Positions 59,384 to 64,000 of a stretch of DNA of 64,000 nucleotides are shown piece after piece (position 1 is the first letter of the stretch; each line of letters starts with the position of its first letter). Position numbers and translations under genes: made by a program. Location: positions 744,001 to 808,000 of the forward strand of contig JASVEC010000022.1 of the NCBI GenBank assembly GCA_030770535.1, in the 5' to 3' direction. The notes under the pieces are model-generated. The model had not been told where the DNA came from. It ran no database searches and saw only the letters and a list, made by a program, of their open reading frames with translations. The stretch is from Batkoa obscura (lineage: Eukaryota; Entomophthoromycota; Entomophthoromycetes; Entomophthorales; Batkoaceae).

Positions 59384-59626
59384 TAATTATGTTCTATAAT
59401 ACAACTTCAATTAACCCTTTGAGTACCAAGTTTTTCAAAAAAAATTGTTTGGTTAGATCAGAATTTCTGATCAACTATTAGAGAATAATTTCTGCTTAGC
59501 CAAAGCTAAGTCAGGTAAATATAGTTCATGTTTTTTTAGTTTGAAATTATATGCAATTAAGCTTATAATTTTATTATAATTTTAAAAAAATATTTAACTA
59601 TGCTTGTTTATAATATAAGGATGTAT

Positions 59627-59716
59627 CTTTGTGTTTAAGAGCTTTACTAGTAATTTTTCCACTCAGATAGTGCTTAAAGAATGGAAAAAATAATGAAGCC
59701 AAAAAAAAACATCCCC
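59627..59716 (-). mobile_element. MITE copy 26
   Basis: It starts AAGGATGTATCTTTGTG and ends AACATCCCC, with ATAT on both sides (59623-59626 and 59717-59720). Confidence 0.83.
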
Positions 59717-60058
59717 ATATTTAGATAACTAATTTTAAAATATAAGTAATTCAATGACTAAAAAACTATAAAAAAACTACAAAAATGACTTAAAAAACTT
59801 TTTATAAATCTAATTTTTATTATTTATATAATATAAAAATTTTAACAGCTATTTATTTTTTATTGAATAAATGATATTTTTTATATTTAATAACAATAAT
59901 AAAATCTATGCATTAAAGCAGGATCTAGCTGCTTATAATAATTAAGTTTTTAAATAATTTGTTATAGTTGTATAATTACTTTTAATAACAATGTTACTAA
60001 ATTCATGTTAAACACTGATTTTATTTTATAACTAAAATTTAACTAACTTTTGCTATAT

Positions 60059-60153
60059 GGGGATGTGTTTTTGTGTTTAAGAATTTTACTAATAATTTTT
60101 CCACTAAAATGGTGCTTAGAAGATGGGAAAAGTAATGAAACTAAAACACCCCC
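60059..60153 (-). mobile_element. MITE copy 27
   Basis: It starts GGGGATGTGTTTTTGTG and ends ACACCCCC, flanked by ATAT on both sides. A short internal deletion near the right end shortens the A run. Confidence 0.83.
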
Positions 60154-60602
60154 ATATAATAATCTTAAAAACAATAATATTTATACCTATAATCAACTTA
60201 TTTTATAATACTATAATATTTGCGTTTATTTAAATTTGACTTTATTAAATATTAGCATTTTCAATTTTTTAGTTAAAAATTTTTAAATATTAAATTTCAA
60301 GAAAAATCATGTACATACAGTTTTGTCTAATACTATATTATAAATAAATATCAAGAAACCTAAATACTATTTTAATAAATTTATACAAATATGTTTGTTT
60401 AGATACTAATACAAAATTTTCAATATTTAGGCTTAAAATACGAAAAATAGAAAAACGAAATACTTTTACTTGCCCAAAAAAAACTAACAAACCGTTTGAA
60501 AAGATTAACTATCTCAAACCAATCGTCAATAGCCAACAAGCCAAATGGAATTTTGACTTAACAAGTAAAAAAAATCAATTTCATCCCTATTTTTATAAAA
60601 AA

Positions 60603-61524
60603 ATGTCCACTTACGACAACCAAGCACACAGTGTCTTATTTGATAATAATGAAAATTATCAGCCAGATGACCCAAATACTGGTTATTATGAACAAGAGTA
60701 TCAACCTGAAGTTAGCTATCAAGGTTATGAACAATATCAAGATAATAGTTATATGCAACAAGAGTTTACTTATGAACAGGAATATCCAGTGGAAAGCAAA
60801 ATAAGTATTTTGGCTGCTTTTGGATCCGGTGGACTCCCTGGTGAACCTCCGCTTCTGGAAGGTAAATTATTGTTATATTTCATGATTTATATTTAATCTT
60901 TTTTATCAATGAATAGAATTAGGAATTAATTTTGAACATGTTAAAACGAAAGTAACGAATTTAAATTAAGGATAGTAAATCAAATATTAATTAATTTTCA
61001 ACTTTTAGACAGTAACTGTTTTAAACCCATTCAAAACAATCGATACTCATATGATGGACGATGCTGATTTAGTTGGTCCTTTATTTTTTTGTTTATTATT
61101 GGGTTTTTCTACTATCTTTGTAAGTTAATTTCAACTCATTTAGTACAACATAAAAAATAACATTCACAAATCTTAATAGTTGGGTAAGGTGCAATTCGGT
61201 TATATATACGGAGTAGCTATGCTAGGTTGGATATCTATGTATGGAATATTAAATTTAATGAGTGAACAAGGAGTCGATTTAATACGTACAGCATCCGTTT
61301 TAGGATATTGTTTATTACCGATTGTATTTTTAGGATTGATTGGTTTGGTTTTGGATTTAAACTCAATTATTGGTGCTTTTTTAGCTCCAGTGATTATCAC
61401 TTGGGCCACATACGCTGCTTCCACGATCTTTGTTACCGTGCTTCATATGCAAAACCAACGTCTACTTGTAGCTTATCCTATTGCTTTACTTTATACTTGT
61501 TTTTCTTTAATTACTATTTTTTAA
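60603..61524 (+). CDS. Yip1/YIPF5-family Golgi membrane protein, four exons
   Basis: Exons 60603-60861, 60917-60951, 61009-61119 and 61180-61524 join to 249 codons. The N-terminal about 70 residues are rich in Q, Y and E and cytosolic. [20 protein letters not shown] is the family's conserved PPLLEELGINxxHI block, completed by the 35-base second exon. [23 protein letters not shown] is split here as [10 protein letters not shown] and [15 protein letters not shown]. Five hydrophobic segments follow, including [21 protein letters not shown] and [17 protein letters not shown], the last helix ending the protein. Known members bind Rab GTPases and act in ER-to-Golgi vesicle traffic. Confidence 0.93.
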
Positions 61525-61635
61525 AAGGAAAGTTTTATTAAAATTTTTATTTAAATAAGTTATAAAAGGGTAAAATAATAATGCTTAATTTAATAATAAT
61601 ATCTATTTAAATTTATTTTAAACTTTGTTTTTAAT

Positions 61636-63068
<1,433 letters not shown>

Positions 63069-64000
63069 AATAATAAAAAACTTTTAAAAGCACAAGGGAG
63101 GTTATTTTCGTTTTATACTTATTCCCTGACTTTTGATTTTAATTTAAACTTCATTTTAAATTTTCGATTCGATCCAAACGTTCTTTAAGTTGAGCTTGTA
63201 TGATATTTATTAATTATTAGCTAATTAAGATTCATGATAAAGAATAGTTTTGAAAAGGCCAAATTTAGTAATCCATCTGCCAACTTCCTTATCAAGGAAT
63301 CATTTTAAAAAAAACACCCTCACTACCCCTTTACATCCAATTATTTGCTTACTTCATCTTTTTTACTTATTATTTACTCTTTAAGATAATTAATGATACC
63401 TCGTGGCTTTTAGTTCTTTTTTATAAAATAATTTTATGAATTTTGGGTGTTTAAAAACTGATTAATTTTAATAACTTTCTAGTTAATTTAAACTTGATTC
63501 TCTAGCGGAGACCTTGCGGATATTGATATTGTTGTAACGATAAATGAAAGATTAAAATGATGTTTCATAAGAGCAACACTTAAATCTTGAGTGAGTACTT
63601 TTTAAGAAGATTTTTTTAAATTTACTTGATTAATCATATGTAAATTTTTAAGTAGAAAATGTCGTACTTTCAAAGCTACAAAATTATTAGAATTCCTTGG
63701 TATGATTTTTTAATCTGTCCATTTTTTCAATTCAAAATTTAAAAAAAATACTAGTTGAGATATAAAATAAAAGAACATTTCTATCCACTTTATCGTAAAA
63801 TTAACTAAAAGCCTGTACTGTTCTCATGATAACTGTACTCGAAAAATTTCCAATTTTTTCAAAACTAGATTTGAATTAACCCATTAAATATGACTTAACT
63901 TTTAAATTTATGGCTGCCCTTTACTATAGCCACATTAAGGTATCTCAATCAATAAATTAACTTAAAAATAACTGATAGTTAGTATTAGTTTTTGGTTTAT
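63069..64000. other. Gene-free right end of the window
   Basis: Upstream region of the GDP-mannose 4,6-dehydratase gene. AT-rich, no MITE and no supported gene; the promoter of that gene should lie at its left end. Confidence 0.5.

Larger units (their letters stand above)
59230..60602. other. Gene-free spacer with three MITEs
   Basis: Between the transposon and the Yip1 gene. MITEs lie at 59285-59383, 59627-59716 and 60059-60153. The right end should hold the Yip1 promoter and leader. Confidence 0.6.

Overview
The window looks like nuclear DNA of a very AT-rich, early-diverging filamentous fungus. Protein genes are typical eukaryotic genes with short (about 45-100 base) AT-rich GT-AG introns, and a tRNA gene carries an intron. 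The gene set points to a fungus: a TRP-like/ML-domain membrane protein of the Flc type, a Pmc1-like calcium pump, a GliK-type gamma-glutamylcyclotransferase, cofactor-independent phosphoglycerate mutase, respiratory complex I, DGAT1, a DENND6-type DENN protein and GDP-mannose 4,6-dehydratase. This mix is absent from budding yeasts and fits Zoopagomycota- or Mucoromycota/Glomeromycotina-like lineages; the species cannot be named from sequence alone. TAA and TAG both end well-supported genes, so the code is standard for stops.

Layout. 1-467: 3' end of a TTC1-like TPR gene. 4.2-6.7 kb: a decayed Dicer gene. 7.5-10.1 kb (-): DENND6. 11.1-12.1 kb: Pho85-like CDK. 12.2 kb (-): tRNA-Ile(UAU). 12.4-14.6 kb: actin-interacting protein 1. 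15.6-16.4 kb: GGCT-like protein. 17.6-19.7 kb: TRP-like channel. 22.9-23.5 kb: TspO/MBR. 25.1-26.7 kb: complex I 49 kDa subunit with two micro-exons. 27.3-29.0 kb: iPGM, convergent with DGAT1 (29.2-30.6 kb, -). 32.0-39.4 kb (-): a tandem array of about eight copies of an unrecognised small gene, only one with an open frame. 39.7-43.1 kb (-): PMCA-type Ca2+ ATPase. 47.4-48.2 kb: adenylate kinase. 48.4-49.1 kb: unknown gene. 49.5-52.0 kb (-): CDC45. 53.2-54.8 kb (-): POT peptide transporter. 56.8-59.2 kb: a DNA transposon with an intact 567-codon transposase. 60.6-61.5 kb: Yip1/YIPF5. 61.6-63.1 kb (-): GDP-mannose 4,6-dehydratase.

The most striking feature is a family of about 27 short (about 98-base) nonautonomous elements scattered through almost every intergenic gap. 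They have GGGGATG/CATCCCC ends and A/T-rich 4-base target duplications, and none lies in a coding exon. Their ends and one subterminal block match those of the 2.4-kb transposon at 56,791-59,229, which is therefore the likely autonomous partner. Its transposase has three candidate catalytic aspartates and an HGK-x3-DG motif, in my judgement a Sola-like DDE transposase. The genes otherwise form no operon-like pathway; they are independent housekeeping genes separated by AT-rich, transposon-dotted spacers.
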